Assembly (NCBI GenBank): GCA_025357215.1
Contig: JANXPR010000578.1
Coordinates: 1 to 41,086, forward strand
Length of the DNA stretch: 41,086 bases
Source of the DNA: Acidobacteriaceae bacterium
GTDB lineage: Bacteria > Acidobacteriota > Terriglobia > Terriglobales > Acidobacteriaceae
Direction: 5' to 3'
The notes beneath the pieces are model-generated. The model worked only from the letters and a program-made list of their open reading frames with translations, was not told where the DNA came from and searched no databases. A program made the position numbers and the translations under genes. Numbering within the stretch: position 1 is the first letter of the stretch; each line of letters starts with the position of its first letter. Below, piece by piece: positions 1 to 8,145 of the stretch.

Positions 1-112
1 GAAGCTTCACCCAGTTCTGCAATGCGCCAACGTAGTTGCCCAGGTGCAGCTTTCCGGTAGGACGCATGCCGCTGAGCACGCGAGGACGTGGATTGGTGGT
101 TTCCGTGGACAT
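1..112 (-). CDS. trpS: Tryptophanyl-tRNA synthetase, N-terminal fragment
   Basis: This gene is cut by the window edge, and only the first 37 codons are visible. They read [20 protein letters not shown] followed by [15 protein letters not shown]. This is the class I aminoacyl-tRNA synthetase nucleotide-binding start as found in TrpRS: the SGxxPTG stretch followed by HLGN, the local form of the HIGH signature, and the NYxGAxxxW segment. The enzyme would charge tRNA-Trp with tryptophan in the cytoplasm. The ATG complement is at 110-112. The start fits because the conserved motif begins about 13 residues in. TyrRS is the only close alternative, and the GNYxGA segment favours TrpRS. Confidence 0.9.
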   Translation of the reverse strand, partial: MSTETTNPRPRVLSGMRPTGKLHLGNYVGALQNWVKL

Positions 113-303
113 GGGTTCTTGGATATTAATGTGACGACAGTTTTCGGAGTTTCACCGACACTCTAAATCATTGTCATCCTGAGCGGAGCGCCACGCTAAA
201 TCTCTTTTTTACCAAACGTTGCGGCGCGTAGTCGAAGGATCTCAGGATTTGCCGCTATACCACGCGGTATATTCAGCAAATCCGATGTTACCACGCGCTC
301 CAT
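113..303. repeat. Intergenic region with a degenerate dispersed repeat
   Basis: No gene is visible. Positions 172-185 read tgtcatcctgagcg and 232-246 read tcgaaggatctcagg. The outer parts (atcctgag at 176-183, ctcaggat at 241-248) are inverted copies. The same core, as tgtcatcttgagcg or tgtcatcgtgagcg, recurs at about 36.43, 37.74 and 37.92 kb, so it belongs to a dispersed intergenic family in this genome. Confidence 0.55.
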
Positions 304-1122
304 TTACTTCGATTCCTTGGCTCCGGCGTGTTGTGGCGCAATGGTCTTTACCTTGACCGGCTTGGCTGGGATGCCCACGGCGATGGTGAACGGTTCGATA
401 TCTTTCGTGGCCACGCCCAGCGAGCCGAGCAGTCCGTGTTCATGCACGCGCACGCCGCTCATGACGGTTGAGTGGTACGTGATGCGCGCCTTGGGACCGA
501 TCTCGGTCTTGCGGTTGGTTACGATCATGCCGTCGTTCAAATCATGGTCATGCGAATACACGTTGGCGTAGTCGGAAATGGAGGAGCCTTCGTGGATCAC
601 GATCTCGCCGCGATCGTCCAGCAGCGTGTACTTGTGGATCACGCAATTGTCTTCCACGGTGAGGTTGTAGCCGTAAGAGAATTCCACGCGGTGGAAGATC
701 TTTACGTTTTTGCCGACATGTTTGAAGATGTGTTTCGCCAGCATGTAACGCACGCGGAAGCCCAGCCAGTGATTGATGCCGAGTGACGACTGGTCAAACA
801 TCATCCAGAACCAGATCAGCGGTTTGCGCTCAGCGTATTTGGCGGCGTCAATGTCGCCGTAATATTCCGGTTCCAGGGTGATGTTGCGCGGATCAAAGTT
901 GTACACCATGGCTTGCTCAGCCAGCGGCGCGTTGGCCGCGGGCTCGGCATACGGACGGCCCAGGTAGATTTCGTGGAGCGCATTGCGGACGACGGTACAG
1001 CGATGCTCGATGTCGCGGTTGGCGAATTGCTCATCGAGTTTCTGGATCCAGTCCAGAAACACCTTCTCCGCTGCGGGCAGCGGTTGCAGGTTGCGGTACT
1101 CGTAACGTGGCATGGGCGCCAT
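304..1122 (-). CDS. Hexapeptide-repeat (left-handed beta-helix) acyltransferase
   Basis: This is a 272-residue protein. The C-terminal half carries the irregular hexapeptide pattern of a left-handed beta-helix: GKNVKIF, VEDNCVIHKYTLL, GEIVIHEGSSISDYANVYSH, TEIGPKARI. It ends in VGIPAKPVKV, the usual tail of maltose O-acetyltransferase, NodL and WbbJ-type sugar acetyltransferases. The histidines in VYSHDHD are in the position of the catalytic base of that family. The N-terminal 100 or so residues are unlike the short maltose-acetyltransferase lead and may bind the acceptor. The acceptor cannot be told from sequence. The start at 1122 is chosen because AAGGAG lies just upstream on the minus strand; a second Met three codons in is possible. 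It looks monocistronic, between trpS and a divergent reductase. Confidence 0.8.
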   Translation of the reverse strand: MAPMPRYEYRNLQPLPAAEKVFLDWIQKLDEQFANRDIEHRCTVVRNALHEIYLGRPYAEPAANAPLAEQAMVYNFDPRNITLEPEYYGDIDAAKYAERKPLIWFWMMFDQSSLGINHWLGFRVRYMLAKHIFKHVGKNVKIFHRVEFSYGYNLTVEDNCVIHKYTLLDDRGEIVIHEGSSISDYANVYSHDHDLNDGMIVTNRKTEIGPKARITYHSTVMSGVRVHEHGLLGSLGVATKDIEPFTIAVGIPAKPVKVKTIAPQHAGAKESK

Positions 1123-1360
1123 GTGCTCCTTTTCAAATACTTTTGAACCTTAATCATATAACGGCCCAACCGGAAATCGTGCCTTTCGGCTTTACGGGAC
1201 AAAGACTTTCTTCAGGCTTTTGTCACGAAGACGAACAAGGCCGTTATTTCCCAAATTGGATTCTCCGCAGTCCAGCGTCGATTCACGATTGTTGCGCGGA
1301 TTATTTGCCGGCGAAAGTCGCGGTGGCCGATTTGGTAGGATTCAGGGCGGAACAATCCTG

Positions 1361-2197
1361 ATGACCACGTCGCAAAACTCGCCTGTCCCAGATTTTCTCT
1401 ACGGCACTGCCTGGAAGGAAGACCGTACGCCTGCGCTGACTGAGATGGCGATCAAAGCGGGCTTCCGCGGCATCGACACGGCTAACCAGCGGCGGCATTA
1501 CTACGAAGAAGGCGTGGGCCAAGGACTGGCAGCGGCGTATCGCGCCGGCGTGGCCACTCGCGCAGACCTTTTCCTACAAACCAAATACACATACCAGCCG
1601 GGGCAGGACGATCGCCTGCCGTATGATCCCAACGCCGGTTTCTCCACGCAGGTCGCGCAATCCATGGCAAGTTCGCTCCAACATCTCGGCACGGACTATG
1701 TGGACAGTTATGTCCTTCATGGTCCGGCTTCCGGCCGCGACTGGACGGAGATCGATGCTGAAGTCTGGGAAGCCATGAAGAGTGAACGCGACGCCGGGCG
1801 TACACGGCTCCTGGGCGTGAGCAACGTGGCCATCAGCCATCTGGAACAGATGGCCGCCAGCAAGACTGAGCTGCCGGCGTTTGTCCAGAACCGCTGTTAC
1901 GCGCGCTTTGGCTGGGACCGCAAAGTCCGTGCGTTCTGTCGCGAGCACAACATCACCTATCAGGGATTCTCTCTGCTCACCGCGAACGTTGAAGTATTCC
2001 GCTATCCCGCGGTCGGCGCCCTGGCAGCGCAAATGAGCGCTACACCTGCCCAGATCATATTCAGTTTCGCCCGCGCCGTGGGCATGTTACCGCTCACCGG
2101 CACCACTAATCCCGAGCACATGCAGCAAGACCTGGCCAGCCGCCAGCTACAGCTTCCCGCGGATGCCGCGCAAACCCTTGAATCTCTTGCCGGCTAG
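1361..2197 (+). CDS. Aldo/keto reductase
   Basis: This is a 278-residue single-domain TIM-barrel oxidoreductase that would reduce a carbonyl substrate with NAD(P)H in the cytosol. All four residues of the aldo/keto reductase catalytic tetrad are recognisable in order: Asp in GIDTANQ, Tyr in RHYYEEG, Lys in LQTKYTY and His in YVLHGPAS. The later LGVSNV and GTTNPEHMQQDL segments match the family's cofactor-binding end. The frame stays open upstream to 1220, but I chose the ATG at 1361 because homology to the family begins about ten residues after it. The ribosome-binding site is weak (agggcgg). Substrate is unknown. It is transcribed alone, divergent from the acyltransferase. Confidence 0.88.
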   Translation: MTTSQNSPVPDFLYGTAWKEDRTPALTEMAIKAGFRGIDTANQRRHYYEEGVGQGLAAAYRAGVATRADLFLQTKYTYQPGQDDRLPYDPNAGFSTQVAQSMASSLQHLGTDYVDSYVLHGPASGRDWTEIDAEVWEAMKSERDAGRTRLLGVSNVAISHLEQMAASKTELPAFVQNRCYARFGWDRKVRAFCREHNITYQGFSLLTANVEVFRYPAVGALAAQMSATPAQIIFSFARAVGMLPLTGTTNPEHMQQDLASRQLQLPADAAQTLESLAG

Positions 2198-2390
2198 TTG
2201 GCCAATTCGCTCCCCGCAAATGCACGCTCCCGGCAACCATCTCTAACTGATTCACTTGTAGACAGTTATAAGGCAGAACCCTGTTACCTCAGTACTCTTG
2301 AGGCAATACCAGTAGTACCGCTATATATAGGGCCTTCCGGGACAAGTTTTGCCTGCATTTTAGAAAGCAGCATTTTCAGAAAGAACGATT

Positions 2391-3590
2391 ATGCGCAGTG
2401 TTAGGTTTTGTTTTCGAAAGTTAGTGCGTGCAGCGCTTCCCGGCGCCTTGTCGCTCGCCGTGGCCGCCCTCGGCCAGGACGCAGGCCCGAACGTCGCGCT
2501 GCCCCAAAATTCCACAATCCAAAGCCCCGCGCCGAACGAAAATTCGTCCGCGCCCCAAGGCTCGCCGGCTGTCCAAGGCAATTCTCAAAGCTACTCGCAA
2601 GGCGGCTCTATCGAGCAGGAACTGGGGATCAGCCCGGTGCCGGTGCTGACCGGGTACACGAGTTATTTCACCCGCGTGAATGCCGGCCAGGTACAGGACG
2701 CGCCGGCCCTGAGCCCGTTGCTGTTGATTCCTCTCGGCGACAACTGGCTGATTGAATCCAGAGGCGCGCTTGCGGAAACTTATTCCAAAAACGCGCAAGG
2801 CGATTTTGCCGGAAAGTTCGCTTACGGTGTGGTATACGCACAGGCCAACTACATCACCAAATATGTAACGGTAACCGGCGGACGGTTTACCACGCCGTTT
2901 GGAATTTACGGCGAGCGGCTGGCGCCTAGCTGGATTCGCGCTCTGCAGGTGACGCCAACCGCGGTGCCGATTGCCAGTCTTTCGGCTCTTGGCGGCATGT
3001 TGCGCGGCGGCGTTCCCGCAGGTAGCGACAAAGTGAATTTGAACTACGCTTTCTATTTTTCCGCCAACAATACGAATCACATTGTGGCCACGGACCGTTC
3101 CACGGGCGGGCGAATCGGTTTTTTCTTCCCGAACCAGAGAGTGGAATTTGGAGCGTCTTACCAGCAGGTGTTGCAGGCTGATCGTCCGCACTCCGTGGGT
3201 GCGCACTTCATTTGGCAACCCTACCGTGTGCCGCTGAGCGTGCGGTCTGAATACGTGCGGACGTCGGGAACCAAAGGCAGTGGCTATTGGGTGGAAGGCG
3301 TGTATCGCCTCAGTCAGATCCCCAGCTTGAAACGCGTTGAGTTCGCCGCGCGGGCCCAACAGTTCTTTGCCGCGCCCAACCTGAAGGCAGCCACCATCAA
3401 GAAACTTGGCGCTTTGGGGCTGGACGCCAACCAGGCTGACGGCGGCGTGAACTACTACTTTGCGAATGATGTGCGCGGCACGGTGAACTACGGACGCCAG
3501 TTTATCGCCGGACGAAATGCGAACCTCTGGACCGTTGGCATGACTTATCGTTTTGTGATGTCGGCGTGGCCGGGCGGAGGTGCCCTGTGA
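2391..3590 (+). CDS. Putative outer-membrane beta-barrel (porin-like) protein
   Basis: This is a 399-residue exported protein. A basic start followed by a hydrophobic stretch ending near AVAALGQDA looks like a signal peptide. Next comes a low-complexity Pro/Ser/Gln/Asn linker (about residues 35-70). The rest alternates short hydrophobic and polar residues in strand-like segments with many aromatic residues (GYTSYFTRVN, YFSANNTNHIV, GVNYYFANDVRGTVNYG). It closes in WTVGMTYRFVM, typical of an outer-membrane beta-barrel with a terminal aromatic strand. TTPFGIYGERLAPSW is a pattern I associate with carbohydrate or phosphate-selective porin-like barrels. It is translationally coupled to a cytochrome and a cupredoxin downstream, so it may be the outer-membrane part of a redox unit. 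Specificity is unknown. Confidence 0.6.
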   Translation: MRSVRFCFRKLVRAALPGALSLAVAALGQDAGPNVALPQNSTIQSPAPNENSSAPQGSPAVQGNSQSYSQGGSIEQELGISPVPVLTGYTSYFTRVNAGQVQDAPALSPLLLIPLGDNWLIESRGALAETYSKNAQGDFAGKFAYGVVYAQANYITKYVTVTGGRFTTPFGIYGERLAPSWIRALQVTPTAVPIASLSALGGMLRGGVPAGSDKVNLNYAFYFSANNTNHIVATDRSTGGRIGFFFPNQRVEFGASYQQVLQADRPHSVGAHFIWQPYRVPLSVRSEYVRTSGTKGSGYWVEGVYRLSQIPSLKRVEFAARAQQFFAAPNLKAATIKKLGALGLDANQADGGVNYYFANDVRGTVNYGRQFIAGRNANLWTVGMTYRFVMSAWPGGGAL

Positions 3591-3958
3591 AATCTTTCCA
3601 AGTGAAGATGCGGCACGGGATCTCCGTGGTGTTGGTGCTGGCGGCGGTTTTTTTGGCGATGTCCGCGGCAGCCAGCGTGCCGGCAAATCCCGCCGCAGGA
3701 GAAAACGTCGAAGACAAAGCTCTGGAAACAAAAGCCAAGGACTCGGCACCATCGACCACAGCCAGCCATCCCGTGCCGGACGACAAGGCCATGCGGCTGG
3801 AAGGCGAGAAGCGGTTCCAGGCCAACTGCTCGCGCTGTCACGCGTCGCCGCCCACGTTTCCGCCCCGCATGATGGCCACCATCCTGCGCCACATGCGCGT
3901 GCGCGCGAACATCACGGACGAAGACCGCAAATTGATATTGCGTTACATGACCCAATAG
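3587..3958 (+). CDS. Small exported c-type cytochrome
   Basis: This protein has about 123 residues. It starts with GTG overlapping the stop codon of the porin-like gene (GTGA), with ggagg at 3575-3579 giving good spacing. An ATG at 3608 is the alternative start. The N-terminus has a signal peptide (VVLVLAAVFLAMSAAASVPA) and an Ala/Lys/Asp-rich linker. The functional part is short: CSRCH, a single CxxCH haem c attachment motif at about residue 78, followed by PPTFPPRMMATILRHM and a closing helix DEDRKLILRYM. The methionines there are candidates for the second axial haem ligand. This is the minimal layout of a monohaem cytochrome c domain. It should act in the periplasm, passing electrons to or from the CuA protein encoded two bases downstream. 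Confidence 0.8.
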   Translation: MKSFQVKMRHGISVVLVLAAVFLAMSAAASVPANPAAGENVEDKALETKAKDSAPSTTASHPVPDDKAMRLEGEKRFQANCSRCHASPPTFPPRMMATILRHMRVRANITDEDRKLILRYMTQ

Positions 3959-3960
3959 CC

Positions 3961-4401
3961 ATGAACATTTTCAAGCAGTACAAAATCCGGGGTTCGGTCT
4001 TGCTCGTAGCGGCGGTTTTTGCCGTTGCGTCCGTGGTCGCGTGTCTGCCGGTTTACGGGCAAGACCACGTCATCGAAATCCTGGCGGACAAAGACAGCCA
4101 TTTCAAAGTTTCAGGTCAAAACAAGCCGGTCATCACGCTCAAGGCGGGTGAGCAGGTGTTGTTGCGAATTGACGCGCGTAGAAGCAAGACATGGAGCCGT
4201 GACGGCATGGTCCACGGATTTACCATGTTGCGCGCGCGCGACCGGGCGCGGGTTATTACCTGGGATTTTGAGTTGAAGCCGGGGATAAACGAATTTACGG
4301 TGGCGGCGCCCACTGAACCGGGCGAGTATGAAGTGCTTTGCACGGTGATTTGCAGCGGCGACCACGAAGGCATGCGGATGAAAGTGATCGTTTTGCCGTA
4401 A
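3961..4401 (+). CDS. Exported cupredoxin with a CuA-type copper site
   Basis: This 146-residue protein has one N-terminal hydrophobic segment (LLVAAVFAVASVVACLPVYG, signal peptide or membrane anchor) followed by a single cupredoxin domain. The copper ligands of a binuclear CuA centre are all visible: His in MVHGFTM, then the C-terminal loop C-TVI-C-SGD-H-EG-M, which matches the Cx3Cx3Hx2M pattern of cytochrome oxidase subunit II and nitrous oxide reductase. The transmembrane hairpin and the rest of subunit II are absent, so this is a stand-alone CuA domain. It would carry electrons in the periplasm. It begins two bases after the cytochrome stop and is clearly in the same operon. Whether it serves a terminal oxidase elsewhere in the genome cannot be judged here. 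Confidence 0.8.
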   Translation: MNIFKQYKIRGSVLLVAAVFAVASVVACLPVYGQDHVIEILADKDSHFKVSGQNKPVITLKAGEQVLLRIDARRSKTWSRDGMVHGFTMLRARDRARVITWDFELKPGINEFTVAAPTEPGEYEVLCTVICSGDHEGMRMKVIVLP

Positions 4402-4467
4402 CCGCCAAGGGCCTGCGCACTCCATCGGGAGAAGGCCAGTTAGCTACATTGAGAGGGAAATCGTTAC

Positions 4468-4893
4468 ATGCAGAAGGCAGTTGATTACAAGGCAATCATA
4501 ACGGCATCAGTTCTTGGACTGGCCCTGGTCTCGTATGCGGCATCGTCCAGCACAGTTCCGTCCGGCAAGGACGGCGTGATCACAGTTGCCGGCGCGATAT
4601 CCGACAGCCAGTGCGCCTTCAACGTTCATTCCGACAGCCGGTCGCACGAGTGGATGGAAAAGAAAGGCGTTTACGGCGCCACGGACGACAAAAGCTGCAC
4701 GCAGCGGTGCGTAAAGGAAATGGGCGGCAAGTACGTGCTGGTGACCAAGAAGGACGTCTACCGGCTTGACGACCAGGTGGCGCCTGAAAGATTTGCCGGC
4801 TTGAAAGTCAAAGTCACCGGCACTCTCGATGCCAAGAAGCAGACTCTGCACGTGCTGAATATCGAAGAGGACAAAGAGAGCAAAGAGAAGTAG
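4468..4893 (+). CDS. Exported hypothetical protein (OB-fold-like, acidobacterial type)
   Basis: This is a 141-residue protein. After an N-terminal hydrophobic segment (IITASVLGLALVSYAASSS) comes a compact beta-rich domain: VITVAGAISDSQCAF, later CTQRCVKEMGGKYVLVTKKDVYRLD, then VKVTGTLDAKKQTLHVLNI. Three cysteines are conserved-looking (SQC, CTQRC). The pattern 'GxIsDsxC ... CtxxCvkxGxkYvlv ... kVtG' is one I remember from small secreted acidobacterial proteins of unknown function (a DUF5818-like label is possible but unchecked). It follows the CuA gene by 66 bases on the same strand and may share its transcript. It ends in a charged EEDKESKEK tail. Function unknown. Confidence 0.65.
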   Translation: MQKAVDYKAIITASVLGLALVSYAASSSTVPSGKDGVITVAGAISDSQCAFNVHSDSRSHEWMEKKGVYGATDDKSCTQRCVKEMGGKYVLVTKKDVYRLDDQVAPERFAGLKVKVTGTLDAKKQTLHVLNIEEDKESKEK

Positions 4894-4908
4894 CTCGTCC
4901 GAATCCAC

Positions 4909-5583
4909 TTATTTTTGTGTGACCGTAAGTTTGTGGTAGCCCACCGCCGCCGTGTCAATCTTATCCGGCAATGGAAACTGTGAGTCCAGTCCGATGTTGG
5001 GGTTCTTGGCCGTAAGGTACTTAGCCACAAAATATTGCAGAGCAATACGGGGGACTTCCACTCCGTCCAGAGTCACGGTGCGCACGTGGACTCGTCCTTG
5101 ACCACCGGATCCGGCGGCGTCTGATTCCACCATAACGTTGTGCGTCCCGCTAAACATGCCCAGCAGAGGATTGGAAGAGCGCTGTCCTTCACGAATTTTG
5201 TCGAAATCAACTTTAAGTAAAGCGGTCACCACCCCGGCGTGACCTTGCAGCGTGACTTTCTCCACTCCCTTGGGCAACTCGACGTGATCTGAAGCCAGGT
5301 AGTCGTTGATTTCTTCTTCCGTCATCACCGTCGCGACCGGCTGCGGCCGGGGACGCGCGCCGTTTTCCTGGATGAAGCCGATCTTGGCGTGCATGCTTTC
5401 CGCCAGACGGCGGGTGGAACCGCCATTTACTAAACGAGCAGAAGGCGCCTGGGCGCTCATGCCGGATTGCGTTGCCGGCTCACTGACAGGCGCTGGCCCC
5501 GCAAAGAAAACTGCGCGGCGGCTGATCAGAAAAGCGATGCTGAGCAACAAAAGCAGGTTAAGGATACGGCGGCTGGTCTTCAT
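4909..5583 (-). CDS. Exported hypothetical protein, last gene of the lepB-asmA series
   Basis: This is a 224-residue protein with a basic N-terminus and one hydrophobic helix (ILNLLLLLSIAFLI), so it is exported or anchored once. The body has no motif I can name. It contains MTEEEINDYLASDHVELPKGVEKVTLQGHAGVVTALLKVDFDKI and ends in a repetitive strand region, RVHVRTVTLDGVEVPRIALQYF. The wording 'VTLDGVEVPRxALQYFVxKYL ... LDSxFPLP.kIDTA' reminds me of small lipid- or polymer-binding periplasmic proteins found beside AsmA-like genes, but this is memory only. It lies 24 bases after the AsmA gene on the same strand and its stop converges on the upstream exported protein. A role in envelope maintenance is an inference from position. 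Confidence 0.6.
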   Translation of the reverse strand: MKTSRRILNLLLLLSIAFLISRRAVFFAGPAPVSEPATQSGMSAQAPSARLVNGGSTRRLAESMHAKIGFIQENGARPRPQPVATVMTEEEINDYLASDHVELPKGVEKVTLQGHAGVVTALLKVDFDKIREGQRSSNPLLGMFSGTHNVMVESDAAGSGGQGRVHVRTVTLDGVEVPRIALQYFVAKYLTAKNPNIGLDSQFPLPDKIDTAAVGYHKLTVTQK

Positions 5584-5607
5584 GAGTTCGGATTCTCTTA
5601 CGCGCTT

Positions 5608-8145
5608 CTAGCGGGAACGCGCGGTACTGGCAGCCGTTGCCTGGCCACCGGCAATGTGCGGCTGGTCCAGAGCGCCGGTTACGTCCCAGCGAGATGTATT
5701 GCTGGTCAGTTTCAGCTTGGCCTGCTTGTCCGCCAGAGACATGGTCCCGCTCAACTCATAGATGCGGGGTTCCGCTTTAAATTTGCTTGGCAGCACTTTT
5801 AAAGTTTGCTTGTCCAGTTCCAGGGACCCCTGGAAGCTCTGGAATTTCAATGGCTTGGTGGAATCGAGCAGCAGTGCTTTGGAGATTCCGTTGGTGATCA
5901 AGTAATCCAGCTTGCCGGAAGCGCTGGCCAGCATGTCTTTGGCGGCTGATCCGTCAAAGTGGAACGCGTATTTCAAGTCAGCCTTGCCGGTGACCCATGA
6001 AGTGGCCAGTACAATGTCTGAAGCTTCCGTCGGCAGGTGATCGAGCGCCACGCCGGTGACCGCGCCTGAAGCAGTGTAATGTGGTTGGGCGGCGCTCCAA
6101 TCCAGTTTCCAATCGCCGTCAACGTTTCCGCCGGCCAGCTTGGCGGAAATCTTTGTTATTTGCAAAGCTTTCTCGCTGACCTCTACCTTGGCCGTGAATT
6201 TTTCCAGCGGCAGTTCGGCCACGGTGAACTGGCCAAAAGAAAGTGTTCCGTTAGCGCGGAAGGCCGGCAGCTTGCCGGACGAATCGGAAGAGAAGAATGG
6301 AAGGTTCCAGCCTTTTTCGCCGGCGCCAATGAGCTGGCCGGCATCGGACAACGTGAGCTTTTCCGCATGCAGATCAAATTGCAAAGGACACGGCGGCGCG
6401 CCCTGGCATCCCCAGGGATTGCTGATGGTGCCGGTAAAGGCCACGGGAGAGTGTTCAAACTGCGCGGAAATGTTCTTGAGGGAAAGTTCGGTGTCAGTGA
6501 TTACCACGTCCGCTTCGCTGATGAGCAGACGGTCCTTGATGCCGGTGATCCACGAGGCCACGTTCTGCAAGTGGGCCGTGCCGTGAAGTCTGGATGGCGC
6601 AAAGTCGGCCCACGGGCCGCTGACGTTCAGGTCAACGATGGCGGAAGCGGTGGTGTTGGTTACGTCCGAAGGGAAGCCGCCAACCTTGCCCAGCACCAGC
6701 AGCCGTTCTAAAGGAACCATTCCCTTGGCGCCGACCCAATAGCCGTTGCCGTCCATGTTGCCCTGAATTTCCAGGGAAGTGGAGGGGCCCAGTTGGACCT
6801 GGAAAGTATCAATGGTCAGGCTGTCCGGCTGCGGCAACGGACTTTGCGGCGCGCCTTTGACCTTTCTGGCCAGCAGCGCCGGCGGAGTTTCCGGGATGCC
6901 CACATGGAAACGAATGGGACTAACTGGAAACGGCTTTTCCGCCATGGCGGATTGCAGCATGAAGGCTGACGTCATGCCGGTGCCGTGCCAGTCACGCACG
7001 CCGTCACGATAGTGGAAGCCAAAGCCGGCGCTGAAATCGCCGGTTGCGGTGAGATCGTCCGGCAGCGTGGCGCGGGCATGGCGCAGAAACAAAGTCACGA
7101 ATGACATAGGCACGCGCGTGGCCGTCATGGACATGTCGTAATTGCGCGGCGTGTTGGTGGACCACCTGAAATTGAAGACCAGTCCGCCGGGTTCCAGCGG
7201 CGTTGTGCATTTCAGGTCCATCTCGCCGTGGAGCATGTCTCCCAGGCAGCGCGCCTTGAGCTGAGGCATCTGGTTGCGATTGATGTCATAGCGGCGGAAA
7301 TTTGTCAGGTCCGCGGCAGCCGTTACGTGCAGATTGGCAAGTGTGCCTTTGAGCTGGGCTGAGCCGCTCAAGCCGCCGCGCCAGCCGCGATCATGCCCGG
7401 AGATCAAACTGGAGAACTGGCCGAGCTGGGCTTTGTCCCAGGAGAGATCCATGTTTACCGGCAGGTCTCCCAGTTGGCGCGAGCGGCGCATATCGCCTTC
7501 CAGCCTTACTGTGCCAGTGTCATTCAAATTCAGGTCGGTACGCACCGGGTGGCCTTCTAGACGTACGTGCCACACGTCTTCTGCTGCGAGCCAGAGAGCG
7601 AAATCGGTGTTGGTGAGGGTGTAAGGCTTTTTCTCCGGACCGATTTTCAAATTGATGCGGCCGCCCACGGCTTCAATGTAAGGAAAGCGGGCGCGTTGTT
7701 CCGCGCGGCGATTGGCCGTGGGTGCGCTGGGAACCTGCCCTACGCGAAGCAGCAGGGACTCAAGGTTCCAGTGGCCCTGGTTGTAGACCAGATTCATGCT
7801 GGGCGGAGTGCTATCGTCCGTGAGCTTGAGGTTGGCGATTTCCAGCCGGCCTTCCCAAAGGGACATCAGACGAAGATCGGCGGTGACTTTGCCGCAGAGT
7901 AAAAGAGGTTCCGCGCTGTAGGCGGGATCGTCCATCACCTGGAAGTTGTAAAGATCGAATCCCGGACGCGGCAGGGCGCGGAATTTTACCTGGCCGATTT
8001 TTACTTCACGTCCCATGGCTCCGCTCAGGGTCTGCGCCAACGAGTCTTTAAAGCGGACGCCGTTGATGTTGGGTGGCAGAAAGATTCCCAGGGCCAGCAG
8101 CAGGACCACGGCGATGATGATTTTGGTGCGCGTGGATTTTTCCAT
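5608..8145 (-). CDS. AsmA-family envelope protein
   Basis: This is an 845-residue protein. It starts with MEKSTRTKIIIAVVLLLALGIFL, a single N-terminal membrane helix. A typical AsmA lead follows: GREVKIGQVKFRALPRPGFDLYNFQVMDDP, then LEIANLKLTDDSTPPSMNL. The remaining ~700 residues are long runs of beta-strands with repeated 'GxxxLxGxxxNL/VxAxxDL' phrasing, ending with KLDYLITNGISKALLL, the C-terminal AsmA region. AsmA-like proteins bridge the periplasm and are thought to move or regulate lipids toward the outer membrane. The start is fixed by the TAATG overlap with the preceding lepB stop (8143-8147). The open frame extends ten codons further, but that would run inside lepB. The overlap means coupled translation with the signal peptidases. 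Confidence 0.82.
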   Translation of the reverse strand: MEKSTRTKIIIAVVLLLALGIFLPPNINGVRFKDSLAQTLSGAMGREVKIGQVKFRALPRPGFDLYNFQVMDDPAYSAEPLLLCGKVTADLRLMSLWEGRLEIANLKLTDDSTPPSMNLVYNQGHWNLESLLLRVGQVPSAPTANRRAEQRARFPYIEAVGGRINLKIGPEKKPYTLTNTDFALWLAAEDVWHVRLEGHPVRTDLNLNDTGTVRLEGDMRRSRQLGDLPVNMDLSWDKAQLGQFSSLISGHDRGWRGGLSGSAQLKGTLANLHVTAAADLTNFRRYDINRNQMPQLKARCLGDMLHGEMDLKCTTPLEPGGLVFNFRWSTNTPRNYDMSMTATRVPMSFVTLFLRHARATLPDDLTATGDFSAGFGFHYRDGVRDWHGTGMTSAFMLQSAMAEKPFPVSPIRFHVGIPETPPALLARKVKGAPQSPLPQPDSLTIDTFQVQLGPSTSLEIQGNMDGNGYWVGAKGMVPLERLLVLGKVGGFPSDVTNTTASAIVDLNVSGPWADFAPSRLHGTAHLQNVASWITGIKDRLLISEADVVITDTELSLKNISAQFEHSPVAFTGTISNPWGCQGAPPCPLQFDLHAEKLTLSDAGQLIGAGEKGWNLPFFSSDSSGKLPAFRANGTLSFGQFTVAELPLEKFTAKVEVSEKALQITKISAKLAGGNVDGDWKLDWSAAQPHYTASGAVTGVALDHLPTEASDIVLATSWVTGKADLKYAFHFDGSAAKDMLASASGKLDYLITNGISKALLLDSTKPLKFQSFQGSLELDKQTLKVLPSKFKAEPRIYELSGTMSLADKQAKLKLTSNTSRWDVTGALDQPHIAGGQATAASTARSR

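Noticed and set aside
2321-2330. Palindrome ctatatatag upstream of the porin-like gene as a BlaI operator
   Set aside because: Too short and lacks the TACA/TGTA arms; AT palindromes of this size arise by chance.
2421-3752. Long open frame on the minus strand across the porin and cytochrome genes
   Set aside because: Rich in Arg, Gly and His with no domain; it mirrors the high-GC coding frames of the plus-strand genes.
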